64,000 nucleotides of DNA, taken from positions 34,507 through 98,506 of the forward strand of contig CAJNDS010000148.1 in the NCBI GenBank assembly GCA_905221605.1, written 5' to 3'. The DNA comes from Symbiodinium natans. Its lineage: Eukaryota > Sar > Dinophyceae > Suessiales > Symbiodiniaceae. The notes beneath the pieces are model-generated. The model made no database searches. It saw only the letters and a program-made list of their open reading frames with translations, and was not told the origin of the DNA. Every line of letters starts with the position of its first letter. The first letter of the stretch is position 1. The position numbers were made by a program, and so were the translations under genes. Shown here piece after piece: positions 39,829-50,050 of this stretch.

Positions 39829-41059
39829 AGATGTTTCCTTGCGTGTTCATGTTTTTACTTCCCAGGATCAGAGCTGAACAGATCTAGAGGAGAGGAGAGG
39901 GAGTTTCTTCTTTTCCGCTTATTTATCCGTTGTTTCTCAAGAAAACAGAGAGAGATGCACTCTTGTCCAGTACTGTGCCTTCCTCTCTGGCTGACTGAGA
40001 AAAGACAAGATCAAGGACATCAAAGGGACAGGGAAACCAATCTATCCCTAAAAAAGGAACAGAAGACATAGGATCGCAGGCAAATGAGAGCGAACACGGG
40101 AAATCAACCCTGCTCCAGGGAAGAGGGAGCCTCCTTCTGCAACGGACAAAACAAAGCTTTCTTCCCTTTCTCTTAGCACTCTTGTCAGTTCCATGCACTT
40201 TTCTTTCTCTTGTCTGTTCCTGGCCCCTTCTTCTTGTATAAAAGTTCTTCTGCCCTGCAAGAAAACAGCCAGAGCGGAGAATCGGAGAGGAGGGGGAGTC
40301 TCTTCCCAGTCTTATGTACCCAGTCTTCTCAATAAGAAAAGAGAGAGAGGAGCACTCTTGTCCAGCTTCCCTCCTACTGTGTCTTCCTCTCTCGCTGACT
40401 GAGAAAAGACAAGATCAAGGACAGCGCAGGGGTTTTTTCGTTTATCTATCCCTTTGAATCTCCTCAAAAAAAGGAACAGAAGACATAGGAGCGCAGAAAG
40501 AAGGCAAACGGGAGCGAACACGGGAAATCAACCCCCTTTCTGCAACGGACAAAACAAAGCTTCTTGTTTTCACGCTCTTTCCCTCGGTTTTTGTCAAAAA
40601 GAGAAGAGAGAAGCACTCTTGTCAGCTCCTTGCACTTTCTCTCTGGTGTCTGTTCCTGGTTCCTCTCCTTATATAAAAGTTCTTCTCCTCTGCAAGATAA
40701 GAGCCAAAGCAGAGATTCAGACAGGAGGGGAGTCTCTTCTCAGTCTTATGTGCCCAGTCATCTCAATAAGAAAAGAGAGAGAAGCATTCTTGCCCATGCG
40801 TTGTTGTTTCCCTTCTACTGTCCATTCCTCTCTCGCAGAGTGCAGACTGAGAAAAGACAAGATTAATTCAGGACAGCCAAAGGGGACAGGGAAACCTTAT
40901 TTGTCCTCTTTAGTAGCTTAGCACTTCCCTTGAATACCTACAATCGACAAAATTGGAGACATAGGAACAAGGGACAGAAAGAAAACAAAAGAGATGGTAT
41001 AAGGGAACTCAGCCGCTGCAGGGGAGGAGGTCCCTTCTTGCAACGAACGTGGCGATTTT

Positions 41060-41345
41060 GCGAAAGGCTGAAAGTTAATGGTCTACCTGCTTTAGTCGGG
41101 GCCCCTCTACTAAGTCATTTTGGCTGGGCTATTCAAATGGCTGGCCTGCAACCCAACCATTTGGTCTCTGCTCCTGCCTGTCCGAAACGTGTTGCCTTGC
41201 CTTTTGCTTGCGGCCTCTTTGCTGCCGTTGCATTTCGACCCACAGTGTGCCATTGTGCGAAGCTGCACGCCCGCTCTCCCATCAGAAATCGTTCGAGTCG
41301 CATAGATGAGCTTGAAAAGAAAACCCTAGACACTTCACCGTAAAC
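41060..41345 (+). CDS. Possible exon, hypothetical
   Basis: Plus frames over 41080-41310 are open in two phases: ALVGAPLLSHFGWAIQMAG and MAGLFKWLACNPTIWSLLL. Composition departs from the repeat block. The phase is not resolved and no family is recognised. Confidence 0.3.
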
Positions 41346-42038
41346 CCTACACGTGAAACCCTAAATGCTCCACAAGGGGCGGGTCCCTATAGGGTTTCAG
41401 GTTTGTAGTCCCCACACCTTGAAGCCTTATAGGGTTTATTGTTCAACCATGAACCCCAGACCTTTCAGATTCACCGTGTATTTAACAACAAGAATGTTTC
41501 ACAGTAATTTTCGTTCGAGCACCTGTCCCAACAATAGGTTAGTTGGAGGGTATATCGTTGTTATTCCGTTTTGCGGGGCGTTCGCGTGCACGGGGCATGA
41601 AGGGCATGAACTCGCATGCACGGGAATGAATTCAAAAAATGAAGTATCTGCTCACAGTATTCTCGTGATACCGTGTCCGAATGTTTCATAATCTTTTTAA
41701 AAAACAACCTATCCCAAGAATAGGTTCCCACGGCGTCCTCTCCCCTAGAGCTTAGGGGTAGGTCTTTGGGGTTCAGTGCGAAAGAAACACACGGTGTAGT
41801 CTCTCTGTTTCGCCTCTAGGGAGGTAGGTAGGCTCTTGTTTTATTATATTTCTTGTTTTTCGGGCTTAGGGTTTAGGGTTAGGGTTTAGTGTTGGGGTTT
41901 TGAAGCAGTCTTCAGAGGAGCGTGATGGCCCTATTCGATAACTCTGTTAATCGTAGCAGTAGTATAGGCTAGTATGAAAACAAAGAAAGAGGTCAAATCA
42001 TACATAAAGGTTCCTGCCTCATATATATATATATATAT

Positions 42039-42117
42039 ATGGGTGGTTGTCAAAATTATGATCCCTTTTGGGGTACCCTAAATATTAGGTGCCGCCGTAA
42101 TTTTGACAACCACCCAT
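42039..42117. mobile_element. 79-bp foldback element (ATGGGTGGTTGTC ends)
   Basis: ATGGGTGGTTGTCAAAATTA and its near-perfect inverse TAATTTTGACAACCACCCAT enclose ~39 bp. It is adjacent to an AT run, which hides any duplication. Confidence 0.85.
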
Positions 42118-42982
42118 GTATACACATCAAAGCTTGCTCCACGCGGCTGGATCGGTCCGGAGACCGTCACGATCCGCTTGTCGCTCCCAGGAACTCTCTC
42201 GCCTCCCAAAGAAGCAGGCTTTGGGCCTCAAACCCCAACACCCTAATATAGGGGCTAGGGTTTAGGGTTCAGGGTTTAGGGTTTAGGGTTTAGGGCTACT
42301 ATAGGGGCCTGAATAATTAGAATAGGGTTTTGGGGGGATTCTTATAGTACAGTTACAAAGGGACCCTAAGGGAAGACTGTTCGTGATTTTGTCCGCCCCC
42401 TATACTACCTTCTAAGAACCCAGAACCTACTTTTTTGTAGATTCTTATCATTCAAAACCCCTTGCAGGTTTATCAGGAACCTACCGAAAAGGTAGGTTTT
42501 GGGTGTTCAACCTTGGGGACCACATGAACCCTAAATGGGGATATGGATCCCCTTCATAGGGATTAGAGTAGTATTGGGTAATATGACCCCAACATGGGGG
42601 GTTCATTTGCGTTTAGGTTTTGGGGTTTGGGGTTTGGGGTTTGAGGTTTGGGGTTTGGGGTTTAGGGTTTAGGGTTTGGGGTTTGGGGTTTAGGGTTTAG
42701 GGTTTAGGTCCTCAAGGGAAGGCACAATTTAAGGGTAGGACTTAGACGTCTTATGGGGTTTACGCGGTCTTTGGGGTCCATCCTGCTTAGAGATCCAAGC
42801 CTCTACTTCCTTCCTGGGCCTATGCCCTGACGGTATAGGGTTTAGGGTTTAGGGTTTAGGGTTTAGGGTTTAGGGTTTAGGGTTTAGGGTTCAGGGGCTT
42901 CGGCGCTTTCGGCTTGGGTGCCCTAAGCTGGTGCCTCTCTTGGTGAGCTGCACCTTGGCACCGGTGTCTTGGCACACCTCAG

Positions 42983-43185
42983 CCCAAAGAGTACCCCTTA
43001 ACAAAGGAAAAGAACATAATTCATAAAGGGATCCTGACTATGATTGAAGGTATATTCCTTAATTAACTGAATATGATTGAAGGTATATTCCTTATTTAAC
43101 TGAATATGATTGAAGGTATATTCCTTAATTAACTGAATATGATTGAAGGTATATTCCTTAATTAAGGGGTCTTGGGCTCTTTGGG
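42983..43185. mobile_element. Family-1 MITE with internal tandem duplication
   Basis: Outer ends as in the family, but an inner ~33-bp piece (ATATGATTGAAGGTATATTC + CTTAATTAACTGA) is repeated four times, so the element grew by slippage after insertion. Confidence 0.85.
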
Positions 43186-43289
43186 AGTGTGTCGGCTGGG
43201 CCCTGTTGACCTTCCGAGCATACGACTAGTTAAGTATCAAATTACTACTAAACCCTAAGCCCTAAACCCTATACCCTAAACCTAGTTGT

Positions 43290-44603
43290 GAGAAATTCAG
43301 AGTTTGTGTGGACTTGGAGACTCAACATGTCAGGCTGCAAGGCCAGCAGCGCTTGGTTTCGGTGGCGCGTTTCTGACCTGAACCCCGAACCCTGAACCCC
43401 TGAACCCCTAAACCCTAAACCCTAAACCCCAAATCCCTAAACCCCTAAAGAGCCCCTACAGTAAACTCCGGAAAGTTGGAACATGGGTGTGCGATGATTA
43501 GTGCTGGGTTGATGATGTTCCAACTTTCTGGAGTTTACTATAAAGCCCTAAATCCTGAAGCGAACCCAAAGAGCCCAATGTCCCATAATTAAGGAATAGA
43601 CCATAACTTGTACAGGGATCCTCAATATGATTTAAGGAATATTCTTAACCCTAAACCCTAAACCCTAAACCCCAAACCCCAAACCCTAAACCCCAAACCC
43701 CAAACCCCCAACCCTAAACCCTAAACCCTATATTGGGCTCTTTGGGAAGCAGCTCGGTCTCTGAGCTCGAGACCATTTGCAGGTAAGATCCCGCCTTGCC
43801 TCGGGCAGCAATGGCCATGCGGGGTTTGGAGGGTGAGGGTTTAGGGTTTAGGGTTTAGGGTTTAGGGTTTAGGGTTTAGGGTTTAGGGTTTAGGGTTTAG
43901 GGTTTAGGGTTTAGGGTTTAGGGAAAATAGGGGACCTCTAGAAAAGTGCCCCAAATAGTAGGATTCCCTGAGAATAAGGACCCCAGCAAGGGACCCCCCA
44001 ATTTCGGAAACCCCCCTGTTTGGTGCGCCCTAAACCCTACGAACCCTCTGAACCCTCAATTCCATCAACTCTAAACCCTATGAAGACTATGAACCCTAAC
44101 TTCTATCAGCCCTAGACTCCCGGACCCCCATGAGCCCTGTAAACCCTGCGTTCTATCAACTCTAAACCAGGTTGGGGGCCCTGCGGTCCAGATCCAAAAA
44201 AAGCAGTAAACCCCCTGAAACCCCCCTAAAACCCGTAAACCCCAACCCTCCCCCCCCCCCCCCTTCATCTGAGCTGCCGATGATGTGTGCCGCCTCGGAA
44301 TCCGTGACTTCGAAGAAGATTGAGCAGGGAGTCCCTGGAGACTTCAAGAATTGGCAGGTTTGCAGGGTGGCTTTAGGCTTTAGGCTCTCGGCTTTAGGGT
44401 TTAGGGTTTATAGGGTTTAGGGTTTAGGGGTTAGGGGTTTAGGGTATAGGGTTTTGGGTTAGGGTTTTTCAGAACGGCGGCTTTCAAGGGTTTAGGGGGC
44501 ACATCGGACGCTGCTCAAGCTGCACAAAGAAATCTCCATGCCATCTTGCATGGCTGTCTTGGATGCCCCTGTCCTTCAAAGCAGGCCCTGAGGCTGCAAA
44601 CCC
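43290..44603 (+). CDS. Exon islands of an unknown plus-strand gene (part 1)
   Basis: 43290-43375 reads CEKFRVCVDLETQHVRLQG then QQRLVSVARF. 43750-43781 reads SSSVSELETIC before TGCAG|GTAAGA, a strong donor. 44488-44603 reads GTSDAAQAAQRNLHAILHG then CLGCPCPSKQALRLQ. They are separated by telomeric tracts and foldback elements. 44260-44350 is open on both strands (plus AASESVTSKKIEQGVPGDF; minus FFEVTDSEAAHIIGSSDEG). Grouping them into one gene is inference from strand and spacing. Confidence 0.4.
43457..43542. mobile_element. 86-bp foldback element with 26-bp ends
   Basis: TACAGTAAACTCCGGAAAGT is inverted at the right end as ACTTTCTGGAGTTTACTATA, the arms extending to about 26 bp with few mismatches. 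The loop carries no coding. Confidence 0.85.
43565..43746. mobile_element. Family-1 MITE with one arm replaced by telomeric repeats
   Basis: CCCAAAGAGCCCAATGTCCC on the left and ATATTGGGCTCTTTGGG on the right, AA duplication on both sides. After AAGGAATATTCTTAA the inner right arm is replaced by CCCTAAA/CCCCAAA units. Confidence 0.85.
43832..43925. repeat. (TTTAGGG)n tract
   Basis: Thirteen heptamers just downstream of the GTAAGA donor. Confidence 0.95.
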
Positions 44604-44704
44604 ACCCTAAACCCTAAACGGTTTAGGGTTGCGGGATTAGGGTTTAGGGTTTAGGGTTTAGGGTTAGGGTAAACCGCAAACCCTACCCCCAAGGCCAAAC
44701 CCGA

Positions 44705-45711
44705 AGCCCCTCTTATGTGGTGGAGGACTGGCTTGCTCAGGCTCGCCTCCACCGAAGTCTCCCGTGCCGGAGTTGAACGGCTTTGCCTTGAAGCGCTTCC
44801 CTAAACCCTAAGCCCCAAGCCCTAAGCCCTAAACCCTAAACCCTAAGCCCTAAGCACTAAACCCTAAGCCCTAAGCCCTAAGCCCTAAACCTCAAACCCC
44901 AAACAAACCCTAACCCCTAGACTCTAGCTCTAAGTCGAGGCGAGCCGCTTGAGGCCCTTGAAAGAAAACTTGCGAGACTGTGCGGACCCTGAGTCTACTT
45001 TGCCCAGTAACCTAGGATGAAAAAGGGTGCCCTTTTTTGCTTAAAGGGGTTGTAAGGGAAACTGAACCTACCAAAAAGGGAATAAGGGTACTACTGGGCA
45101 TCCTAGGAGTGGACTCTGGAGTAACAAGCCCACACCCCAAAGCCAGAAGAGCACGAGCCGAAACATGCCGCAACTCTCAACTCACGAGCCCTTTCCGGGT
45201 GTGAACTCAAACTCCATTCCCCGAAGCCCTTAAGCCTAAGCCCCTAAGCCCCTAAGCCCCTAAGCCCCTAAGCCCCTAAGCCCCTAAGCCCCTAAGCCCT
45301 TAAGCCCTTAAGCCCTTAAGCCCTTAAGCCCTTAAGCCCTTAAGCCCTTAAGCCCTCAAGCCCTTAAGCCCCAAGCCTACCAAGCCTACCAAGCCCGAAG
45401 CCCTAAGCCTTCTGCCATGCAGCTACTGCTGCGGGGGGTGAGACCATGGCGCTCCAGTCTCCCCTGAGGAGGATTTGGCATCGCTGCGAAGATTCAGATA
45501 TCCCGGAATTTTGAGGACTCACGGAAACCCACTGTATTCAGGGTTTAGGGTTTAGGGTTTAGGGTTCAGTTGCATATCAGGCTGCAATCTTGATGACCCG
45601 AGTTGCGGTGCTTACAACAATACTAACACCAAGCGGAACAGGTCAGGTGGCTGGCCTACAATGGCATGGATGGGAGAACAAATGTCAGATGGCCCTCCGC
45701 AGTCGGGGGGT
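44705..45711 (+). CDS. Exon islands of an unknown plus-strand gene (part 2) with an introner
   Basis: 44705-44802 reads LLCGGGLACSGSPPPKSPV and ELNGFALKRF. 44934-45006 plus 45107-45208 form one reading frame after removing 45007-45106: ASRLRPLKENLRDCADPEST, LPR|VDSGVTSPHPKAR, CRNSQLTSPFR, followed by a GTGTGA donor. 45408-45514 reads AATAAGGETMALQSPLRR then IWHRCEDSDIPEF and a stop. 45566-45711 reads YQAAILMTRVAVLTTILTPS and AGLQWHGWENKCQMALRSRG, with a possible membrane helix. No family recognised; joining the islands is inference. Confidence 0.45.
45007..45106 (+). mobile_element. Introner-like element, type D (CCTAGGAT ends)
   Basis: 100 bp between GTAACCTAGGATGA and GGGCATCCTAG, carrying the AAAAAGGGTGCCC...AAAAAGGGAATAAGGG core shared with 59168-59283 and 63808-63925. 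GT-AG splicing restores the flanking frame (LPR|VDSG) and leads on to a consensus-like donor. The duplication is unclear (AGTA/AGTG). Confidence 0.55.
45230..45385. repeat. CCCCTAAG then CCCTTAAG octamer tract
   Basis: Eight CCCCTAAG octamers switch to about nine CCCTTAAG; telomere-like 8-mers in homogenised blocks. Confidence 0.93.
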
Positions 45712-46028
45712 TTAGGGTTTAGGGTGTAGGGTGTAGGGTGTAACCTGCCCATATGAAGTGTCCGGAAGTCTTTGTCCTTCATGCCACGGCAAAACCTTGG
45801 CCCCGCATCTCTCAGAAAGCCCGACTAGCACCCTACAAACGGCCCCAGCGAAACGCTGCTCATCCAAACCCTACAACAAACCCCTCGACAAATCCTCATA
45901 CAGGCCCCACAAACGCCCGAACGTAACAAACGAAACGATTGCAAAGGGAAAATGCCCTGAACACAAAACCCTAAACACCTTAAAAGGTGCTTGTAAAAAA
46001 ACAAACGCACACAAAACCAGAAACACAC

Positions 46029-46270
46029 ACATACATACGTACATACATACATACATACATACATACATACATACATACATACATACATACATACATACAT
46101 ACAGACATTGTATGTATGTATGTATGTATGTATGTATGTATGTATGTATACATACATGCATACATATATATATATATATATGTATATGTATATGCAGATG
46201 TATATGCAGATGTATATGTATATGTATGTATACATATATACATCTATATATATATATATATATATATTGT
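46029..46270. repeat. Mirror microsatellite (ACAT)n / (GTAT)n and AT run
   Basis: (ACAT)n at 46029-46105 is followed at once by its complement (GTAT)n to ~46150, then AT-rich CATATATA/ATGTATATGCAG text to ~46270. A long cruciform could form. Frames rich in His-Thr-Tyr-Ile or Cys-Met-Tyr-Val are artefacts. Confidence 0.95.
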
Positions 46271-46945
46271 AAACACAGAATATATACAATTCCAAAAATA
46301 CGCAAAACATATTATGTACATAAAGTATGCATGATACATACATGAAACAGGATTCATATTACTGTTATTGGTGAGTGTACAGAAGGTTCCTTCGTATTAT
46401 TGTTGAGTGTATATAGTGGGTGTCCTTTTTGGTGATACAAGGAAATGTTTTTTTTTTAAACTCACATAATTTTTAAACTCACATAATAAATTGCATGGCC
46501 TCGGCGGCGGGACAGCCCTGGGGGTGGCAGCAGCCCTGGGCGGCGGTGCGGGCTGCCACGGCTCAATGACCTGGGAGGTCTAGCTACTGCCAGGGTTTCG
46601 GGTTTGGGGTTCAGGGTTTAGGGTTTAGGGTTTAGTGGGCTTGTCCAAATGGCTCTCAGGCTCTTACTTTCGCTGTCGCTCTTACTGTCGCTGTCGCTCT
46701 TGCTCTCGCTCTCGCTGCTGCTGCTGCTGCCGCCGCCGCCGCTGCCTGTTGCTGCTGTTGCTGTTGTTGCTAGTGCTGCTGTGCTGTTACACTAGCACAT
46801 CCTTCGTCGCCATCCTTTCGCCCTGCTACAGCTACAACTCATGCTATTTGAACCACATGATGACCATCTCCTCCTGGCCTCTGCTAGTGAAGCAGCCCGA
46901 CACCCGTCTCACAAGAAATCGACTACAGGTTCCACCTGGCCTCAA
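46271..46945. other. Low-complexity region with CTG/CGC triplets
   Basis: 46670-46790 alternates TCGCTGTCGCTCTTGCTCTC with CTGCTGCTGCTGCCGCCGCC. The remaining frames are not supported. The upstream frame at 45758-45870 (KCPEVFVLHATAKPWPRIS) may be one more plus-strand exon. Confidence 0.45.
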
Positions 46946-47566
46946 CCCTAAACCCTAAACCCTAAACCCTAAACCCTAAACCCTAAACCCTAAACCCTAA
47001 ACCCTAAACCCTAAACCCTAAAAAAAAGCCGGGGGGTCGAGGGGTTTTAATGGGATTGAGAGGAATCGGGCGTAGGATCCCTACACCTTGCGGGGTTTAG
47101 GGTTAAACCTTTTTGGGTTGGGGTTTAGGGTTTAGGGTTAAACCTTTTTGGGTTGGGGTTTAGGGTTTAGGGTTTAGGGTTTAGGGTTTAGGGTTTAGGG
47201 TTTAGGGTTTAGGGTTTAGGGTTTAGGGTTTAGGGTTTAGGTTTTATGGTTTAGGGTTTAGGGTTTAGGGTTTAGGGTTTAGGGTTTAGGGTTTAGGGTT
47301 TAGGGTTTAGGGTTTAGGGTTTAGGGTTTAGGGTTTAGGGTTTAGGGTTTGGGGTGGGGGTTTGGGGTTTGGGTTTGGGGTTTGGGGTTTGGGGTTTGGG
47401 GTTTGGGGTTTGGGGTTTGGGGTTTGGGGTTTGGGGTTTGGGGTTTGGGGTGTGGGGTTTGGGGTTTGGGGTTTGGGGTTTGGGGTTTGGGGTGTGGGGT
47501 TTGGGGTTTGGGGTTTGGGGTTTGGGGTTTGGGGTTTGGGGTTTGGGGTTTGGGGTTTGGGGTTTG
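46946..47566. repeat. Telomeric mega-tract: CCCTAAA, TTTAGGG, TTTGGGG
   Basis: A CCCTAAA run (46946-47020), a short linker with the segment AAACCTTTTTGGGTTGGGG twice, ~27 TTTAGGG units (47156-47345), then ~28 TTTGGGG units with two TGTGGGG (47346-47566). The orientation inverts around the linker, a head-to-head arrangement. Confidence 0.95.
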
Positions 47567-47660
47567 GGGCGAGGCTCCGCCTGCGGTTGGAAGTGGGCGA
47601 AGCCGCCCTCTGCCGGTGTCTCCTGGCACCCATAACTCTGGAGACCAGGGAACTTAGTAG
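47567..47660 (+). CDS. Exon island, hypothetical
   Basis: Plus frame ARLRLRLEVGEAALCRCLLA then PITLETRELSR, bounded by TTTGGGG on the left and TTTAGGG on the right. The G-rich tract can supply both the AG before and the GT after. Confidence 0.45.
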
Positions 47661-47926
47661 GTTTAGGGTTTAGGGTTTAGGGTTTAGGGTTTAGGGTTTA
47701 GGGTTTAGGGAATCCTATATCTTAGGGTAGTCCCTGTCTTAAACTAGACCCAGAGGAACATAGGAATGAGAGGGTACCCTGTTTTGGTTAAAGCAGGCTG
47801 CGACGGGAACCTAAACCTTAAAGAAAGGGCGTTAGGGCCTAACCTAGGACTAAACCCTATATATAGAAAATCCAGACACTTAACGCCATCGACCCTAAAA
47901 CATGTTACGTGTATTTCGGGGCAACT

Positions 47927-48695
47927 TCAAGGAAAGATGAAGTAGAGCCGGCATAGCAGAGTGATGAGTGCAAATCGTTTTTTCTGAAGAAATCTTTTCA
48001 GTATAGGGTTGATTCGACCAACTCCTAGGAAGACAAGCTGAACCGTAAAGGCTCCAAAGTATCCAAATCCCCAATGGCCGTTGAGGCGCCACGAGTATGT
48101 CTCACTGGCCATTCAACTCCCTCAACCCTAAACCCTAAACCCTAAACCCTAAACCCCGAACCCTGCTTCCGAGCAACCATGTGAGTGCCGAGTGAGGCGT
48201 CCGACTGTATGAGCCGGAAGACCTCGCAAAGTGAAGCTCTTGGAGTTTAGGGGTCTTTCCGCCAGACGACGCTGCAGCTGGAGGGCTCCTTCCTGGTTTA
48301 GGGTTTAGGGTTTAGGGTTTAGGGTTTAGGGTTTAGGGTTTAGGGTTTAGGGTTTAGGGGGGCCTACAAAGATCCTAAGCCCCCGCCTGCGTCGCCGCGG
48401 CGATGACGGATCCCAGGGAGCCCTGCAACGTGGCGATTCCTCGGGCAGCAACAGGGAGGGTTTAGGGTTTAGGGTTTCGGGTTTAGGGTTTAGGGTTTAA
48501 GGGTTTTGGGTTTAGGGTTTAGGGTTTAAGGGTTTAGGGTTTAGGGTTTAAGGGTTTAGGGTTTAGGGTTTAAGGGTTTAGGGTTTAGGGTTTTGGGGTT
48601 TAAGGGTGACTCTCGAACAGGCTGCATCCCGTGAAAGTCGAAGTTAGCGCATGTGGCCTCTTTTCAATTTTCTCAGGCGCAAAGGCAGCAGCCCT
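47927..48695 (-). CDS. Minus-strand exon islands, membrane protein
   Basis: 48606-48695 reads AAAFAPEKIEKRPHALTST. 48373-48460 reads PVAARGIATLQGSLGSVIAA. 48165-48296 reads GALQLQRRLAERPLNSKSF then TLRGLPAHTVGRLTRHSHG. 47927-48112 reads MASETYSWRLNGHWGFGYFG, AFTVQLVFLGVGRINPILKR and FALITLLCRLYFIFP, then a stop. The last piece has a hydrophobic helix and a hydrophobic C-terminus. All are minus, spaced 70-150 bp by telomeric tracts, so one gene is likely. Function unknown. Confidence 0.5.
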
Positions 48696-48776
48696 AAACC
48701 CTAAACCCTAAACCCTAAACCCCAAACCCCAAACCCCAAACCCCAAACCCTAAACCCTAAACCCTAAACCCTAAAC

Positions 48777-48888
48777 CTCCAGGGGCTCAAGAGGGTTCCT
48801 TCCTAGACTTCCCCTTGGCGAAAAGAGTTGTGGATGGACGACGTCATGATACCTTGGTACCTCGCAGCCTGGAGTATTTTCTTCTGTA
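48777..48888. CDS. Exon island, strand ambiguous
   Basis: Plus: PGAQEGSFLDFPLAKRVVD then RRHDTLVPRSLEYFLL and stop. Minus: VTEENTPGCEVPRYHDVVH then PQLFSPRGSLGRNPLEPLE. Both are protein-like; minus would continue the gene at 47927-48695. 48890-49012 beside it is an 18-unit CCCTAAA tract. Confidence 0.4.
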
Positions 48889-49139
48889 ACCCTACACCCT
48901 AAACCCTAAACCCTAAACCCTAAACCCTAAACCCTAAACCCTAAACCCTAAACCCTAAACCCTAAACCCTAAACCCTAAACCCTAAACCCTAAACCCTAA
49001 ACCCTAAACCCTAGCCCGAAACCCAAACCCAAAAGGTTTAACCCTAAACCCCGCAAGGTGGAGTCTCGTCTCAAAGCAAAAGATCTCAAGACCCCAGACC
49101 CCAAACCCCAAACCCTAAACCCTAAACCCTAACCGGTTC

Positions 49140-49245
49140 AGGCTTTGTGGTTGGGGGGTTGTCTTTACTCCGGCAGTCGGTGAAGGCGAAAAGTGTCCCC
49201 TGTGCAGGCAGGGGAGGGAGTTGTCTGTTAGACTATGCGTGGTTT
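49140..49245 (+). CDS. Exon island with CxxC, hypothetical
   Basis: Plus frame FRLCGWGVVFTPAVGEGEK followed by CPLCRQGRELSVRLCVVW. A single CPLC pair is not enough to call a zinc finger. The minus frame (SLTDNSLPCLHRGHFSPSP) is open too. Confidence 0.35.
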
Positions 49246-49327
49246 GGGGCTTAGGGTTTAGGGTTTGGGGTTTGAGCGCAGCGTGTGGAAGCTCAAGCAA
49301 CTCCAAACCCTAAACCCTTAACCCTAC

Positions 49328-49413
49328 CTGGGACTCTCTTTACCTGCAGTTTTCTGGGCTATACCTACTAGTTAAGGGGCAGTTACGACTAAACTGCAGG
49401 CAAAGAAAGCCCC
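49328..49413. mobile_element. 86-bp foldback element
   Basis: CTGGGACTCTCTTTACCTGC at the left pairs with GCAGGCAAAGAAAGCCCCAG at the right. No coding. Confidence 0.8.
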
Positions 49414-49845
49414 AGTAAACCCTAAACCCAAACCGCTATGAACCCTGAACCATAGCACGAGCACCTCAAAAGGATCACTCACACGGACCGGCATCCTCGA
49501 AACCGTTCAAGGCTGAAAGCCACGAGCACGCTAAGCATTAGGGTTTAGGGCTTAGGGTTTGGGGTTTAGGGCCCTAAACTCTTGATGGGGCTTAGGGCGT
49601 CTCATGGCTGGAGGTTGAGGGGGGGGCGGGGGAGCGGCGCAGCACATAGGGCTCGGGCATCTTCACATCAGGTCGTCAAACTGGGTACCCTATAACTTCG
49701 TATACACATCTACAGATACACAGGGGCTTAATACAAGGGTGTAAGGTTCATGGTTTACAGGCAGGGGCTTCGTGTTTCGGAAAACCCTAAACCCTAAGCC
49801 CTCAACCCTAAACCCTAAACCCTAAACCCTAAACCCGGGGCACCT

Positions 49846-49953
49846 CTGAGTGTCCAAGGAGCTCTCATTCGGCACCACGTTCTGGCCCTGCGGCGTAATC
49901 TTGACCATGATGCCTGCAAGCTGGAGCTCTATACCCTTAATTCCTGGCTGGTT
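49846..49953 (-). CDS. Exon island behind nested foldback elements
   Basis: Minus frame NQPGIKGIELQLAGIMVKI then TPQGQNVVPNESSLDTQRC. It starts at the AAG end of the element at 49954-50037. Family unknown. Confidence 0.5.
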
Positions 49954-50037
49954 CTTAGTAGGGAATAAGGGAATGAGGGTCTCTATACCCTTGAAGGGAT
50001 GATATGGGGCCCTCATTCCCCCATTCCCTACTAAGAC
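49954..50037 (-). mobile_element. Foldback element (TCTTAGTAGGGAAT ends), possible introner
   Basis: Near-perfect palindromic arms TCTTAGTAGGGAATAAGGGA / inverse around a short loop. Read on the minus strand it begins GTCTTAG and ends TACTAAG, so GT-AG removal (84 bp) would fuse RIPW to NQPG. No clear duplication, and the read-through frame is also open, so splicing is only a possibility. Confidence 0.55.
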
Positions 50038-50050
50038 CCAGGGGATTCTT

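Larger units (their letters stand above)
35440..41090. repeat. Long-unit purine-rich repeat block
   Basis: A diverged unit recurs at about 35870-36190, 37440-37830, 38565-38830, 39950-40180, 40340-40560 and 40790-41050. It carries CTTCCTCTCTCGCTGA, GAGAAAAGACAAGATCAAGG, CCTTGAATTTCC and CAAAAGAACAGAAGAC. Second sub-blocks have CTTGTGTATTCAT...GTAAGAACA. The same peptide-like frames (KEEGVFLVSFRCPC and similar) appear in every copy on the minus strand, which shows repeat copies rather than a gene family with conserved function. Confidence 0.75.
41346..43285. other. Telomere variants, foldback elements, no supported gene
   Basis: Contains the 42039-42117 and 42983-43185 elements, TTTAGGG/TTTGGGG tracts at 42600-42710 and 42836-42893, and AT dinucleotides at 42021-42040. 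42440-42520 includes CCTTGCAGGTTTATCAGGAA and an inverted partner around GGTAGGTTTTGG, another possible foldback. Confidence 0.5.

Noticed and set aside
40235-40685. TATAAAAG boxes at about 40238 and 40673 as promoters
   Set aside because: They are parts of two copies of the same repeat unit, and dinoflagellate genes generally lack TATA boxes.
35319-40921. Ser/Leu-rich and Arg/Glu-rich ORFs in the purine-rich block
   Set aside because: The same frames recur in each long-unit repeat copy and extend through GA microsatellites; no independent evidence of coding.
44162-44347. KH-like reading of FEVTDSEAAHIIGSS on the minus strand
   Set aside because: The conserved GxxG loop with basic residues is missing and the plus strand is equally open; too weak to call.
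45987-46345. Tyr/His/Ile-rich ORFs (also at 22.9-23.5, 52.7-53.0 and 62.0-62.5 kb)
   Set aside because: They are translations of ACAT/GTAT/AT microsatellites.
47328-47633. Gly/Trp/Phe- or Pro/Asn/Lys-repeat ORFs
   Set aside because: Translations of the TTTGGGG tract on either strand; only the 47567-47660 end looks like an exon.
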